Of a DNA stretch of 55,844 nucleotides, positions 34,900 through 44,053 are shown piece by piece. Positions within the stretch are counted from its first letter, which is position 1. The number at the start of each line of letters is the position of its first letter. The DNA is from CAMLDH01 sp966250375 (GTDB taxonomy: Bacteria > Pseudomonadota > Gammaproteobacteria > Burkholderiales > Burkholderiaceae_D): contig CBINHE010000017.1 of the NCBI GenBank assembly GCA_966250375.1, positions 1 to 55,844 of the forward strand. Direction: 5' to 3'. The position numbers were made by a program, and so were the translations under genes. The notes beneath the pieces were generated by a model. The model was not told the DNA's origin and did no database searches. It saw nothing but the letters and a program-made list of their open reading frames with translations.

Positions 34900-36131
34900 C
34901 AGACAACAGCGCCCAGTTTAAAGATCGGCAAGTACATGGCGATGACAAGACCGCCAATCAGTACACCTAAAATCACCATGATGAGCGGCTCCATCAGGCT
35001 CGACAGCGATTCCACCGCTTCATCGACTTCTGCCTCGTAAAAATCAGCGACCTTGCCCAGCATTTGATCGAGCGAGCCGGATTCTTCCCCGATCGAAACC
35101 ATTTGCGTCACCATATTTGGAAATACGTCGGCATTTTGCATCGCGACGGTGAGGCTGGTTCCGGTACTGACTTCAGTCTGAATTTTTTTCGTTGCATCCA
35201 GATACACAAAGTTGCCTGAAGCGCCGCCGACCGAGTCGAGCGATTCCACCAGCGGCACACCGGCGGCAAACATGGTAGCCAGCGTACGCGTCCAGCGCGC
35301 GATGGTCGCCTTGCGTATCACGGCACCGAAAATCGGCGCTTTCAGCAGGATTGTATCCATGAAGCGCTGCATTTTCACCGAACGTTTCCACGATTGGAAA
35401 AAAAAGTAAAGCCCCGCAAAAAGTCCGCCAAAAATCAGATACCAATTCGCCACAAAGAAATCGGATATCGCCATTACGAACAATGTCGGCGCCGGCAAAT
35501 CGGCGCCGAAACTCTTGAATACGTCCTTGAACGCCGGCACCACCCAAATCATGATTACTGCGGTCACGATAAAGGCGACTGCCAGAATGGATACAGGGTA
35601 GAACAGCGCCGACTTGATCTTGCCTTTGATTGCAAGCGTTTTTTCCTTGTAGATTGCCAGACGGGTCAGCAAATCTTCCAGAATGCCCGCCTGTTCACCA
35701 GCGGCAACCAGATTGCAGAACAGTGCATCGAAATACAAGGGAAATTTGCGGAACGCCTGATTCAGGCTGGTGCCGGTTTCAACATCGGCGCGGATGTCCT
35801 GGATCAGTTTCGACACCGATGGATTCGCATGTCCCTTGGCGACAATGTCGAAAGATTGCAGAAGCGGCACGCCGGCTTTCATCATTGTTGCCAATTGGCG
35901 CGTGAAGAGCGAAATATCTTTATCGGTGATTTTTTTGCCGCTGGTAAAGGACTTCTTTTTTACCTTTGTGACAAGAATGCCTTGCCGGCGCAAGGTGACA
36001 TTGACAACGGCTTCACCCTTCGCGCGCAGTTCGCCGCGCACGGTTTTTCCAGTCTTGTCCTTGCCTTCCCAAGCGTAGATCGATTCCTTGGCGGCGTTGC
36101 TTGCTGGTGCCTTGCTGGATGCGGTTGCCAT
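34899..36131 (-). CDS. pilC: Type IV pilus inner-membrane platform protein PilC
   Basis: A 410-residue GspF-family protein that forms the platform on which PilB acts during pilus assembly. The N-terminal soluble start includes YAWEGKDKTGKTVRGELRA (about 19-37). Two repeated GspF domains follow, each with FTRQLATMMKAGVPLLQSFD-like sequence (first at about 75-94; second RTLATMFAAGVPLVESLD at about 280-297). Membrane segments lie at about 180-205, 225-250 and 385-405. It lies 15 bp after pilB. The pilin gene itself is not in the window. Confidence 0.95.
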   Translation of the reverse strand: MATASSKAPASNAAKESIYAWEGKDKTGKTVRGELRAKGEAVVNVTLRRQGILVTKVKKKSFTSGKKITDKDISLFTRQLATMMKAGVPLLQSFDIVAKGHANPSVSKLIQDIRADVETGTSLNQAFRKFPLYFDALFCNLVAAGEQAGILEDLLTRLAIYKEKTLAIKGKIKSALFYPVSILAVAFIVTAVIMIWVVPAFKDVFKSFGADLPAPTLFVMAISDFFVANWYLIFGGLFAGLYFFFQSWKRSVKMQRFMDTILLKAPIFGAVIRKATIARWTRTLATMFAAGVPLVESLDSVGGASGNFVYLDATKKIQTEVSTGTSLTVAMQNADVFPNMVTQMVSIGEESGSLDQMLGKVADFYEAEVDEAVESLSSLMEPLIMVILGVLIGGLVIAMYLPIFKLGAVV

Positions 36132-36146
36132 GCTGCCACTCCTTTA

Positions 36147-37871
36147 TTATTCGTTGGTACAGCCGAGCACTTCTTCCAAGCTGGTCAGGCCATTTTTCAC
36201 CTTGACCAAGCCTGATTCGCGCAAGGATTTCACTCCGTCAAGTTTGGCCTGCGCCTCGATTTCAAGCGCGGTGCCATGGGCCAAGATGATGCGTTCGATG
36301 TTTTCTGTGATCGGCATGACTTGATAAATGCCAACCCGCCCCTTATAGCCGCTACCGCTGCATCGTTCGCAGCCGACCGGTTTGTAGGGGAGCCAAGTGC
36401 CGTCCAGATCCTCTTCCGTGAAGCCGGCTTCGAGCAATGTTTCATCCGGAAGCGAAGTGGTCTGCTTGCAGGTGCAGAGGCGACGCGCCAGACGTTGTGC
36501 GGTGATCATGATCACCGAAGATGCGATATTGAACGGCGCAACACCCATGTTCATCAAACGGGTCAAGGTCGCCGGCGCATCATTCGTATGGAGTGTAGAA
36601 AACACCATGTGACCGGTCTGCGCCGCCTTGATTGCAATATCGGCGGTTTCAAGGTCGCGAATCTCACCGACCATGATGATGTCCGGATCCTGGCGCAAGA
36701 ATGCTTTCAAGGCGACTGGAAAACTCAGCCCGGCGCGGTCGTTCACATTGACCTGATTAACACCCGGTAAATTGATCTCAGCCGGATCTTCGGCGGTCGA
36801 AATATTGATGCCGGGTTTGTTCAGGATATTCAGACAGGTGTACAGCGACACAGTCTTGCCGGAGCCGGTCGGCCCTGTCACCAGCACCATGCCGTAAGGC
36901 CGCTGGATTGTGTTCATCAATAATTCTTTTTGGTCCGGATCGTACCCTAGCGACTCGATCCCCATTTGCGCTTGGGTCGCATCCAGGATACGCATGACAA
37001 TTTTCTCACCGAACAATGTTGGCAATGTACTGACGCGGAAATCGATGGAGCGGGTTTTCGACATTACCAGTTTCATGCGGCCATCTTGCGGCACGCGTTT
37101 CTCCGAGATATCTAGCTTTGAAATCACCTTGATGCGGGATGCCAGCTTTTCCTTGATGGCAAGCGGCGGTTGCGCGATGTCACGCAAAATGCCGTCGATA
37201 CGGAAACGGATTCTGTAGAACTTTTCAAAAGGTTCGAAATGCAAGTCTGATGCGCCCATGTTGATCGCATCTATCAGTATTTTTTGCAGGAATTTGACGA
37301 CCGGCGCGTCATCGATATCGGTGCTGGCGGCATCAACTGGCGCTGCCAAATCTTCTTCGATGAAATTAACGTCGAGATCGTCGCCAATCAATTCATTGAG
37401 ATTTTGCTCCGCGCTTTGCCCTAATTTTTCTATCAGCTGCAACAGCACCGGATGCTCGACGATGACCGGCTCAACCGTCAACTCGGTCTGGAATTTGATT
37501 TGGTCGAGTGCCTGGGTATTGGTCGGATCCGAAATGGCGACCGAAATCTTGTTGCCGCGCCTGGATAATGCAATGACACGCTGCCCTTGTATTAGCTTGG
37601 CATCGATAATCTTTTCCGGCAGCGTATTGATATTAAAGGCCGAAAAATCCAGCGTTGGATATCCAAAGGTTTCTGAACAAAACGTTGCCAGCGCGCGCGC
37701 ATCGATGCTGCCATTTTGCAGCAGCACGTCGATAAATTGCGTCTTTTCAGTGGTTGCTTGTTTTGTCAGTGCGTCTACCTGCGGCGCCGACAAACGACCG
37801 GCCTGCAGCAACGCGCGCGCAAGGCCGGACATTAAGGAGCCAGAAGCCGGACTGGGAGAGACTGCAGCCAT
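36147..37871 (-). CDS. pilB: Type IV pilus assembly ATPase PilB
   Basis: A 574-residue hexameric cytoplasmic ATPase that powers pilus extension. The N-terminal GspE/MshEN-like domains (about 1-150), which can bind c-di-GMP in some relatives, lead to the ATPase core. Motifs: DLHFEPFEKFYRIRFRIDG (about 205-223), Walker A GPTGSGKTVSLY (about 332-343), the Asp box, Walker B DPDIIMVGEIRD (about 396-407) and TGHMVFSTLHTNDA. A zinc cysteine set CTCK...CERCSGSGYKGRVG lies near 465-515. First gene of pilB-pilC-pilD-coaE. Confidence 0.95.
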   Translation of the reverse strand: MAAVSPSPASGSLMSGLARALLQAGRLSAPQVDALTKQATTEKTQFIDVLLQNGSIDARALATFCSETFGYPTLDFSAFNINTLPEKIIDAKLIQGQRVIALSRRGNKISVAISDPTNTQALDQIKFQTELTVEPVIVEHPVLLQLIEKLGQSAEQNLNELIGDDLDVNFIEEDLAAPVDAASTDIDDAPVVKFLQKILIDAINMGASDLHFEPFEKFYRIRFRIDGILRDIAQPPLAIKEKLASRIKVISKLDISEKRVPQDGRMKLVMSKTRSIDFRVSTLPTLFGEKIVMRILDATQAQMGIESLGYDPDQKELLMNTIQRPYGMVLVTGPTGSGKTVSLYTCLNILNKPGINISTAEDPAEINLPGVNQVNVNDRAGLSFPVALKAFLRQDPDIIMVGEIRDLETADIAIKAAQTGHMVFSTLHTNDAPATLTRLMNMGVAPFNIASSVIMITAQRLARRLCTCKQTTSLPDETLLEAGFTEEDLDGTWLPYKPVGCERCSGSGYKGRVGIYQVMPITENIERIILAHGTALEIEAQAKLDGVKSLRESGLVKVKNGLTSLEEVLGCTNE

Positions 37872-37998
37872 ATTGTCTTTACATCAAAGGTTGCGCCAGG
37901 AAACATCTAAACCGCGTTAGATAATGCCTTTAGGCACCTGATTTGTAAAGGTATTGTGACAAAGTGTTAATTTTATTGGCGTGATTTTTGATACAGTT

Positions 37999-39300
37999 TC
38001 ACACTCTGTCGTGTGCCAAATGTTTGGCATCAGGGCGTCGCAGCTTAACCACCTTGATTGCCTGATTCAAAACCTGCACGATTTCAACGATGCAGTTTTC
38101 AATTTTCACGCTCACGCTTGCTTCTGGAATGTCGCGCAACAATTCAAGCAAGAGTCCATTCAATGTTTTCGGCCCATCGAGCGGAAAATTCAGGCCAAGC
38201 CGCTTGTTGATATCGCGTAGCGTGGTTGTGCCTTCCAGCAAACATTCACCGTTTTTATCCCATCCAAACGCATCGGCGCGTGCAGCGCCCGGCATCGAAG
38301 TGGTAAATTCACCGATCATTTCTTCAATGATGTCTTCGAGTGTCACCAAGCCCTGCACTTCACCGTACTCATCAACGATAATGCCCAGCCGCTCATGGTT
38401 TTCCTGGAAGTATTGCAATTGCGTGAATACGTCCGTGCCTTCCGGGATGAAGTAAGGGGTACTTAGCAATTCGCGGAAATGGTCGACCGTTAGTTCTTCT
38501 TCCTGATTCAGTAGCGCAACCGCTTTGCGGACATGCAGAATGCCGACAATTTGATTGATTTCCCCTTCATGCACGGGCAATTTATTGTGGTAACAGGTTG
38601 TCAGTTGATTTTTGATGTCTTCCACCGGCACCGACAGGTTGAGCGCTTCGATTTGCGCACGCGGCGTCATTACATCCTCGACTGAAATTTTTTCCAGATC
38701 GAACAGATTGAGCAAGATGCTCTTGTGTTTTTTCGGAATGAAACTGCCGCCCTCCAGCACCATCGAGCGCAATTCTTCCGGCGATAGCCGGTGGTCGCGT
38801 TCGGTACTGCCAGTTTTGAGCCGCATAATTTTCAGCAGCCCGGAGACGAACAGGTTGACAAACCAGATCACCGGTTTGGACAGCGCCATCAGGGGCTTTA
38901 AAATGAAACTGGCGGGCAGCGCGATACGTTCCGGGTAGGTGGCGCCGATGACTTTGGGCGTGATTTCGGTAAAGACAATCAGCAGGAAAGCGATCACACC
39001 CGTCGCGATCGTAATCACCGTTTCATTATTCCCAAACGTCGAAATCGCGATTGCCGTAATAAGGCCGGTAGCGAGCGCGTTCAAGAGCGTGTTGGCAATC
39101 AGGATAAGTGACAACACTCTTTCTGTGCGATCAAGTAGCCAAAGAGTAATTTGCGCCAGCTTGCTGCCGCGCTTGGCCAAGTGCTTGATGCGATGGCGAT
39201 TAAGTGCCATGAGCGCCGTCTCCGAGATGGAGAAGAACGCCGAAAGCATTATTAGTATGGAGAGCGCAAGGACTTGCGCCCATATAGGTACGGTATCCAA
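37999..39300 (-). CDS. CNNM/CorC-type transporter-associated CBS protein (HlyC/CorC family)
   Basis: A 433-residue inner-membrane protein. The N-terminal DUF21/CNNM domain has about four membrane segments (about 8-30, 60-85, 90-115, 135-155), with FFSISETALMALNRHRIKHL at about 22-41. A pair of CBS domains covers about 205-330 (MTPRAQIEAL, LPVHEGEINQIVGILHVRK, GIIVDEYGEVQGLVTLEDI). The C-terminal CorC_HlyC domain ends at about 425. Relatives include YtfL and MgpA-like proteins linked to Mg2+/Co2+ or cadaverine handling; the older name hemolysin is misleading. The specific substrate cannot be read from the sequence. The gene stands alone, 127 bp downstream of the start of pilB in the same direction. 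Confidence 0.88.
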   Translation of the reverse strand: MDTVPIWAQVLALSILIMLSAFFSISETALMALNRHRIKHLAKRGSKLAQITLWLLDRTERVLSLILIANTLLNALATGLITAIAISTFGNNETVITIATGVIAFLLIVFTEITPKVIGATYPERIALPASFILKPLMALSKPVIWFVNLFVSGLLKIMRLKTGSTERDHRLSPEELRSMVLEGGSFIPKKHKSILLNLFDLEKISVEDVMTPRAQIEALNLSVPVEDIKNQLTTCYHNKLPVHEGEINQIVGILHVRKAVALLNQEEELTVDHFRELLSTPYFIPEGTDVFTQLQYFQENHERLGIIVDEYGEVQGLVTLEDIIEEMIGEFTTSMPGAARADAFGWDKNGECLLEGTTTLRDINKRLGLNFPLDGPKTLNGLLLELLRDIPEASVSVKIENCIVEIVQVLNQAIKVVKLRRPDAKHLAHDRV

Positions 39301-39333
39301 AGGTCACCGTAAAGAAGTTTGCATAAGCAAGAT

Positions 39334-39443
39334 TGGTCGGAGGAGAGGATTCGAACCTCCGGCCTTTATGTCCCGAGCGGCTAAACCACCTCTGAATGAC
39401 TTTAAAACAAAAGATGTACTCTAATACAATCAAGGACTTAGCG
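39334..39443 (-). other. tRNA 3'-end-like remnant and possible recombination-site scar
   Basis: Read on the minus strand, the segment ends with TTCGAAT (T-loop, 39355-39349) preceded by GGAGG and followed by CCTC, TCCTCCG, A and CCA (39336-39334). This is the layout of a tRNA T-arm, acceptor strand, discriminator and CCA. The T-stem is one pair short and no matching 5' acceptor, D-arm or anticodon arm folds upstream, so it is not a functional tRNA. On the plus strand, ATCAAGGACTTAGCGC at about 39428-39443 resembles sequence often found beside tyrosine-recombinase attachment sites; that comparison is from memory. It lies at the edge of the polysaccharide locus. Confidence 0.4.
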
Positions 39444-39456
39444 CAATCTACACGGT

Positions 39457-41577
39457 TTATCCTCCATTGAATAAGCTGTATATCCGCCGCAGGCCCTTGC
39501 GCCACCAAGGCAAGGTCAATGCGCCATTTGCCCGCCAGGCGAGCAATTCATCCAGCGCGCGCTCCGGCGTAGTGAACTTGCCCGTGGTCCGACTTACATA
39601 AGCCGGATACAAAATCAATACCCCTGCCACCAGCGCATCCAAAGACAACTTGCGCGTGCGTCGTGCGGGGACCGACATATCCTGCGTCAATCCCCAGCCG
39701 GCGTAAAACGGCTGACCGTAACAAACCACCCGCTTGCCTCTCAATAACGCCTCAAATCCGGTCAGAGACGTCAGCGTGTGGACTTCATCGACCTGCAGCA
39801 ATAGCGCACCCATCGACACCTCTACCACTACCTCGTCGCACCAGCGCGCAACATCGTCCTCGTCCTGCCCTTGGCGGCGCAATCCCGCGATTACATCCGG
39901 GTGGGGTTTGTAGAGGAGATACGCATCCGGATTGGCTTTCCGTACTGCACGCAACAGATCGAGATTCTTGCAAATACCCGGCGCGCCATACGCCAGCGAG
40001 GCATCCGATTCCACCTGGCCGGGCACGAGAATCACGCGTTGCGTTGCCAGCGCCATTTCCCCCTCCGTAGAAGGCGGGGTGGACTGAAGATGCGCTTGTT
40101 GCCGCTGCCACTGTGCCGTGCCCACGTTATATTTCGTCAATCCCGCTGCCACCAAGCGCTTCCGCAAAATACGGGCACGCAGCAGGAGCGACGCATCGAA
40201 TTCGGTATGTTGCAGAATCTGTTCCAGATCGGATGGCTGTGTCGCATCGTAATAGATGCCGCGCCCATCAATGACCCAGGACAAGGGGCGTATCAGATCC
40301 GCACCCAAGCCCACCGAACGCAGAAACCCATCCTCCAGCCGCAGGATGCGGACTTCTTTACCGTCTGGGTGCGAATATGCACGCTCACGCTGCCCCCACA
40401 CGGCCAGCATCGCCTCGTTCGGCACCTGATCCATCCGGTGCACGAACTTGACGTCGCTGCCCTGAAAGAATGCCCGCACAATCGGCTTCTTCCAATTGGA
40501 AAACCCCGGCGCATAGACTTCTGGCGCAAACCGTTCACGCATCCGTCGCTGCAAGCCCATCCACGCGATTAATCGCTCCGGCTCGCAACGTTCGCCGGTT
40601 TCCGGATCGATATAGCGCGGGTATTCCACTAGCGCCGCATGCACCAGATTCTCCAGCGGCACAGGGTGACGCCGATCAGGCGCGCGCAATTCATCCTCCG
40701 TGAGCCCCCATCCTGCATAAAACGGCATCCCGAAGGTACGCACGCGCTTACCCCACAACAGACCCTCGAAACCTATTTGCGACGTGACGACATACACGGC
40801 GTGAGCGTGTTCGATAAGGGAAACCGGATGGACGTCCTGACCAAGAATCCGGATACGGGGATTGCGCGCTAAGGTGGCCAAGTCGAAATGCCCCTTCTTG
40901 CGACCGGCCATGACTTCCGGATGGACCTTGAGCACCACGGTACAAGCAGGATTTTCTGCCAGTGCGGCCTCCAGCATGCGATGAAAACTGGAGGTATGTG
41001 CAAGCCCATACTGAATAGAGGCGTCCCCCATCGTTTGATCCGCTACCAGCACATACGATCCAGCGGATGCCGATTGACACAGCCGGTTGCGCTCGACTAG
41101 CGGCAATTCCCGCGCGTAGTTGTATTTGGAGATGCGCGCAGCCTGCCACCTCGTTATCAGCGCCTGTGCACGGAATTGTTGCGCCTCCGTATGCGGCGCC
41201 GCAATCAGCAGTTCCAGTCGGGATGCCGTCGAGGCATCATAGTAGATACCATGGTCATCCACGACGATAGACAGGGGAGACTCCGCACTGCCAAAACCGC
41301 AAGAGCGCAGAAAACCGTCTTCAAGCAGCCAGCATGGAAGACCTGAAGTCAGGGCGCGTCTCTTGGCCCGCAATCCGCTCGGTTTTCTTCCCCATCCCAG
41401 CACAATGGCGCCGGATACGGTCGGAACGGCACGGCCAACCGCGATGCGCTGCCCCAGGAAAAGGGGCAAACAGGCACTGCGCCATAACCCGGTATCCCAT
41501 GCCGTCACTACAAAATATCGGCTTTCAGCGTCGATATCCGCCCATGCGTCCGGTTGCGCGTTCATCAAGCTATTCAC
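39457..41577 (-). CDS. kpsC: Capsular polysaccharide Kdo transferase KpsC, two-domain
   Basis: A 706-residue cytoplasmic enzyme. KpsC, with KpsS, builds the poly-beta-Kdo linker on the phospholipid anchor of ABC-exported capsules. Two homologous domains are visible. Each has the series: LEDGFLRS (N domain about 95-102, C domain about 410-417), a GDAS or SDASLAYG box, a HPE/HPD box, S-x-x-GFE-x-LL and FYAGWGLT(E/Q)D. The two-domain length matches E. coli KpsC. The first codon is a GTG at 41577 directly after the pseI stop; ATG 41565 is an alternative. It is the last gene of the locus. Confidence 0.92.
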   Translation of the reverse strand: MNSLMNAQPDAWADIDAESRYFVVTAWDTGLWRSACLPLFLGQRIAVGRAVPTVSGAIVLGWGRKPSGLRAKRRALTSGLPCWLLEDGFLRSCGFGSAESPLSIVVDDHGIYYDASTASRLELLIAAPHTEAQQFRAQALITRWQAARISKYNYARELPLVERNRLCQSASAGSYVLVADQTMGDASIQYGLAHTSSFHRMLEAALAENPACTVVLKVHPEVMAGRKKGHFDLATLARNPRIRILGQDVHPVSLIEHAHAVYVVTSQIGFEGLLWGKRVRTFGMPFYAGWGLTEDELRAPDRRHPVPLENLVHAALVEYPRYIDPETGERCEPERLIAWMGLQRRMRERFAPEVYAPGFSNWKKPIVRAFFQGSDVKFVHRMDQVPNEAMLAVWGQRERAYSHPDGKEVRILRLEDGFLRSVGLGADLIRPLSWVIDGRGIYYDATQPSDLEQILQHTEFDASLLLRARILRKRLVAAGLTKYNVGTAQWQRQQAHLQSTPPSTEGEMALATQRVILVPGQVESDASLAYGAPGICKNLDLLRAVRKANPDAYLLYKPHPDVIAGLRRQGQDEDDVARWCDEVVVEVSMGALLLQVDEVHTLTSLTGFEALLRGKRVVCYGQPFYAGWGLTQDMSVPARRTRKLSLDALVAGVLILYPAYVSRTTGKFTTPERALDELLAWRANGALTLPWWRKGLRRIYSLFNGG

Positions 41578-42636
41578 TCAGGCCAGTAAATCCCAGAAGA
41601 GCGCAGTGCCTTTCTTGACATCGACCTTGACGGCCTTGCCCATGACGATCTCCATAAACTTTGGCGGCAAGCCGAGTCCCGGGCGAATCGCGCGCAGATT
41701 GGCCGGCGTAAGAATATCGCCGGCCTTCATATCCTCCGCCACGTACAGCGAGCGTCGGAAGACCTTCGATTTCTCTTCAGCCGCAGTCGCACCGTAAGAG
41801 ACGCTCCCCAACGCTTGCCATGCGCGCTCCGTCTCGACAACGAGGCTGGACATCTCCGCAGGCTCCATAGAAAAACTGGAATCGACACCGCCATCCGCGC
41901 GATTCAACGTGAAATGTTTTTCTACGACCGTGGCGCCGAGTGCCACACTCGCTACGGAAACACCGACCCCCATTGTATGATCGGACAAGCCAACCTCGCA
42001 CCCGAAAAGCGCACGCATATGCGGAATGGAAAGGATGTTCGTATTCGCCGGCGTTGCCGGATAGGTGCTGGTGCATTTAAGCAGCACCAAATCCTTGCAA
42101 CCTGCGTCCCTTGCTGCCCTTACGGTCTCATCGATTTCAGCGACGCTGGCCATTCCCGTCGAGATAATCATCGGCTTGCCGGTGGACGCCACCTTGCGGA
42201 TCAGCGGAATGTCCGTATTCTCGAAGGAGGCGATTTTGTAACAAGGAACATCCAGGCTTTCCAGGAAATCGACAGAGGTATCGTCGAACGGCGTACTGAA
42301 CGCAATAATGCCCAACTCACGCGCCCGGTCAAAAATCGGTTTGTGCCACTCCCATGGCGTGTAGGCTTCGCCATAGAGCTGGAACAGGCTCTTGCCCTCC
42401 CACAGGCTCTTTTTGTCCGCGATAAAAAATTCCCGCTCCGCCAGATCGAGCGTCATCGTCTCCGGCGTATAGGTTTGAATTTTCAGCGCGTGCGCACCGG
42501 TCTTTGCCGCCGCTTCCACGATTTCCAGTGCACGCTCTAACGACTGGTTATGGTTCCCCGACATTTCCGCGATAACTAACGGCGGCACATCGGAACCAAT
42601 TTTCCTACCCGCTATGTTGAAACTACTTGAAAACAT
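41578..42636 (-). CDS. pseI: Pseudaminic acid synthase PseI (NeuB family)
   Basis: A 352-residue enzyme that condenses 2,4-diacetamido-2,4,6-trideoxy-altrose with phosphoenolpyruvate to give pseudaminic acid. The NeuB domain (about 15-270) has VIAEMSGNHNQSLERALEI, KIQTYTPETMT, FSTPFDDTSVDFL, YKIASFENTDI, STGMAS and LSDHTMGVG. The C-terminal SAF domain (about 290-350) includes RRSLYVAEDMKAG and RAIRPGLGLPP. EMSGNHNQ and the full pse gene set around it favour PseI over sialic or legionaminic acid synthases. The gene is adjacent to kpsC and follows the PIG-L gene. Confidence 0.92.
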   Translation of the reverse strand: MFSSSFNIAGRKIGSDVPPLVIAEMSGNHNQSLERALEIVEAAAKTGAHALKIQTYTPETMTLDLAEREFFIADKKSLWEGKSLFQLYGEAYTPWEWHKPIFDRARELGIIAFSTPFDDTSVDFLESLDVPCYKIASFENTDIPLIRKVASTGKPMIISTGMASVAEIDETVRAARDAGCKDLVLLKCTSTYPATPANTNILSIPHMRALFGCEVGLSDHTMGVGVSVASVALGATVVEKHFTLNRADGGVDSSFSMEPAEMSSLVVETERAWQALGSVSYGATAAEEKSKVFRRSLYVAEDMKAGDILTPANLRAIRPGLGLPPKFMEIVMGKAVKVDVKKGTALFWDLLA

Positions 42637-42671
42637 TTACTTTGCTCCTAGCTAATCAAGAATCAAGAAAA

Positions 42672-43358
42672 CTAACGAATGTCTCGCCCAAGAGCAAATG
42701 CTTCGGCGGCCGTGCAGCCGCACGACGCGCCGCGCCAGACAGCCAGTGCTTCTACCGCCTTTATGGAACGGGAGTGGGGAAAGGGGCGCATTTCAGTCGC
42801 ATACGCCTCCAACGCGCGAATCTTAATCGTGAGTTGTTGCGAAATATCGTAAAAGATAGATGGGGAAAACGTTGGCCGTGTTGATGGCGGACTCCACTCA
42901 GTACTTGAAGCCACTTCGAAGAATAAAAGTTCTCTTACCGGTGTATCTGGAAGCGGTCGGCACGCTGCAACTACTGCATCATGGATTACACGGTGATCAA
43001 TATTGACATCGCTAGAGTGATGGGTCAGAACAAGCCTAGGCTTGTGAAAGGAGATTGCTGCTTCTACCGTCTTTACGATATCTAGCAGTTCGACTCCGTC
43101 CATACGATTGTCCGGAAAATCACCCATAGTCAATGACGCAGCACCCAAAATGGAGTTTGCTGCTTTTGCAGACGTACTTAACGCGGATAACTCATCTTCA
43201 CTTGCACTTCGGCTGCGATGAGCCGTTCGGCTTGTGGCGCCCTCTGCAAGGATATGTACGTGGACTGACCAGCCGGACTGTGCTAAACGAGCGATAGTTC
43301 CGCCACAACCTAGGACCTCATCGTCGGGATGGGCTGCGACTACTAAGGCAGTATTCAT
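42672..43358 (-). CDS. PIG-L/LmbE-type N-deacetylase
   Basis: A 228-residue zinc-dependent deacetylase of the PIG-L family, whose members remove N-acetyl groups from sugars (for example MshB and GlcNAc-PI deacetylase). The catalytic/zinc motif AHPDDEVLGCGG is at residues 9-20 (His9, Asp11, Asp12 and Glu13), and the second site is HSSDVNIDHRVIHDAV (about 113-128). The ATG overlaps the stop of the formyltransferase-like gene by four bases, so the two are translationally coupled. In this position the likely substrate is a Pse intermediate or Pse residue; that is inference. Confidence 0.88.
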   Translation of the reverse strand: MNTALVVAAHPDDEVLGCGGTIARLAQSGWSVHVHILAEGATSRTAHRSRSASEDELSALSTSAKAANSILGAASLTMGDFPDNRMDGVELLDIVKTVEAAISFHKPRLVLTHHSSDVNIDHRVIHDAVVAACRPLPDTPVRELLFFEVASSTEWSPPSTRPTFSPSIFYDISQQLTIKIRALEAYATEMRPFPHSRSIKAVEALAVWRGASCGCTAAEAFALGRDIR

Positions 43359-44053
43359 TGCTTATCTCCTTGATGTTCCACCGTAATTCGAACATCTGCA
43401 TAAATATGGTCATGCGACAATCGCGATCGGACAAACTCGAACTTTATGTCCCCGACTCTTAAAAACGCATTTGGATAGCCATCCGCATCAAGCATTCTTA
43501 TGTAGTCATGTATTTTTTCCAAAGATGCGAGAGTGGAAATGTCTCCGTCTTCGCGGCGACGTCTTGTAAATAAAGTTGGCTCCCCAACTTGGGCTTGAGG
43601 TTGTCGGCGCGTCTGGACGATTTCAGGAATCATCTCCTCCATTAATTTCGCAGCGCGACAAAAAATCTCTTCGGCTGATCCATAAAGCGATATTTCTTTC
43701 TTCAAGTAGACAGGGCCCGCATCTAAATCTTTGGAGCATGCGATTGCGCTGAGCTTCGACTCGTATATTCCTCTTGCAATCAAATTTTGGAGGGGACTTC
43801 CTCCTCGTCCAAATGGCAGATCAGTCATATGAAAAATGACGCAGTTAAATTGTTCGTGTATGTCTCTAGGGATTATCCAAGACCAATGCGGAAAAAAAAC
43901 AAAATCTGGCGATATATCGGACAGCTTTTCCTTCGTAAGTTCGTCTTTTTCACGGATCCGAAAAACGCTGAAATTGGGGTGATTTCTTAATTCACTTTCT
44001 AGCTTGTCATGGCGAGCGTGAGGGGTTGCTAATACAATAGTGGACTTTTTCAT
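43355..44053 (-). CDS. Formyltransferase-like protein, probable sugar N-formyltransferase
   Basis: A 232-residue protein related to methionyl-tRNA formyltransferase and to sugar N-formyltransferases that use 10-formyl-tetrahydrofolate. The catalytic region is VIFHMTDLPFGRGGSPLQNL (about 91-110), and the conserved Asp loop is DLDAGPVYLKKEISL (about 129-143). In classical members the triad is Asn-x-His...Asp. Here the Asn position is an Ile (I-F-H), while the His and Asp remain. The C-terminus (about 165-230) is short. Codon use is visibly AT-richer than pseI or pseB. Coupled to the deacetylase downstream and to pseG-pseH upstream (1-bp spacing). Confidence 0.8.
   Translation of the reverse strand: MKKSTIVLATPHARHDKLESELRNHPNFSVFRIREKDELTKEKLSDISPDFVFFPHWSWIIPRDIHEQFNCVIFHMTDLPFGRGGSPLQNLIARGIYESKLSAIACSKDLDAGPVYLKKEISLYGSAEEIFCRAAKLMEEMIPEIVQTRRQPQAQVGEPTLFTRRRREDGDISTLASLEKIHDYIRMLDADGYPNAFLRVGDIKFEFVRSRLSHDHIYADVRITVEHQGDKQ

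Noticed and set aside
39334..39400. Functional tRNA gene on the minus strand
   Set aside because: Only the T-arm, acceptor strand and CCA are recognisable; the T-stem is short and no anticodon arm can be placed.
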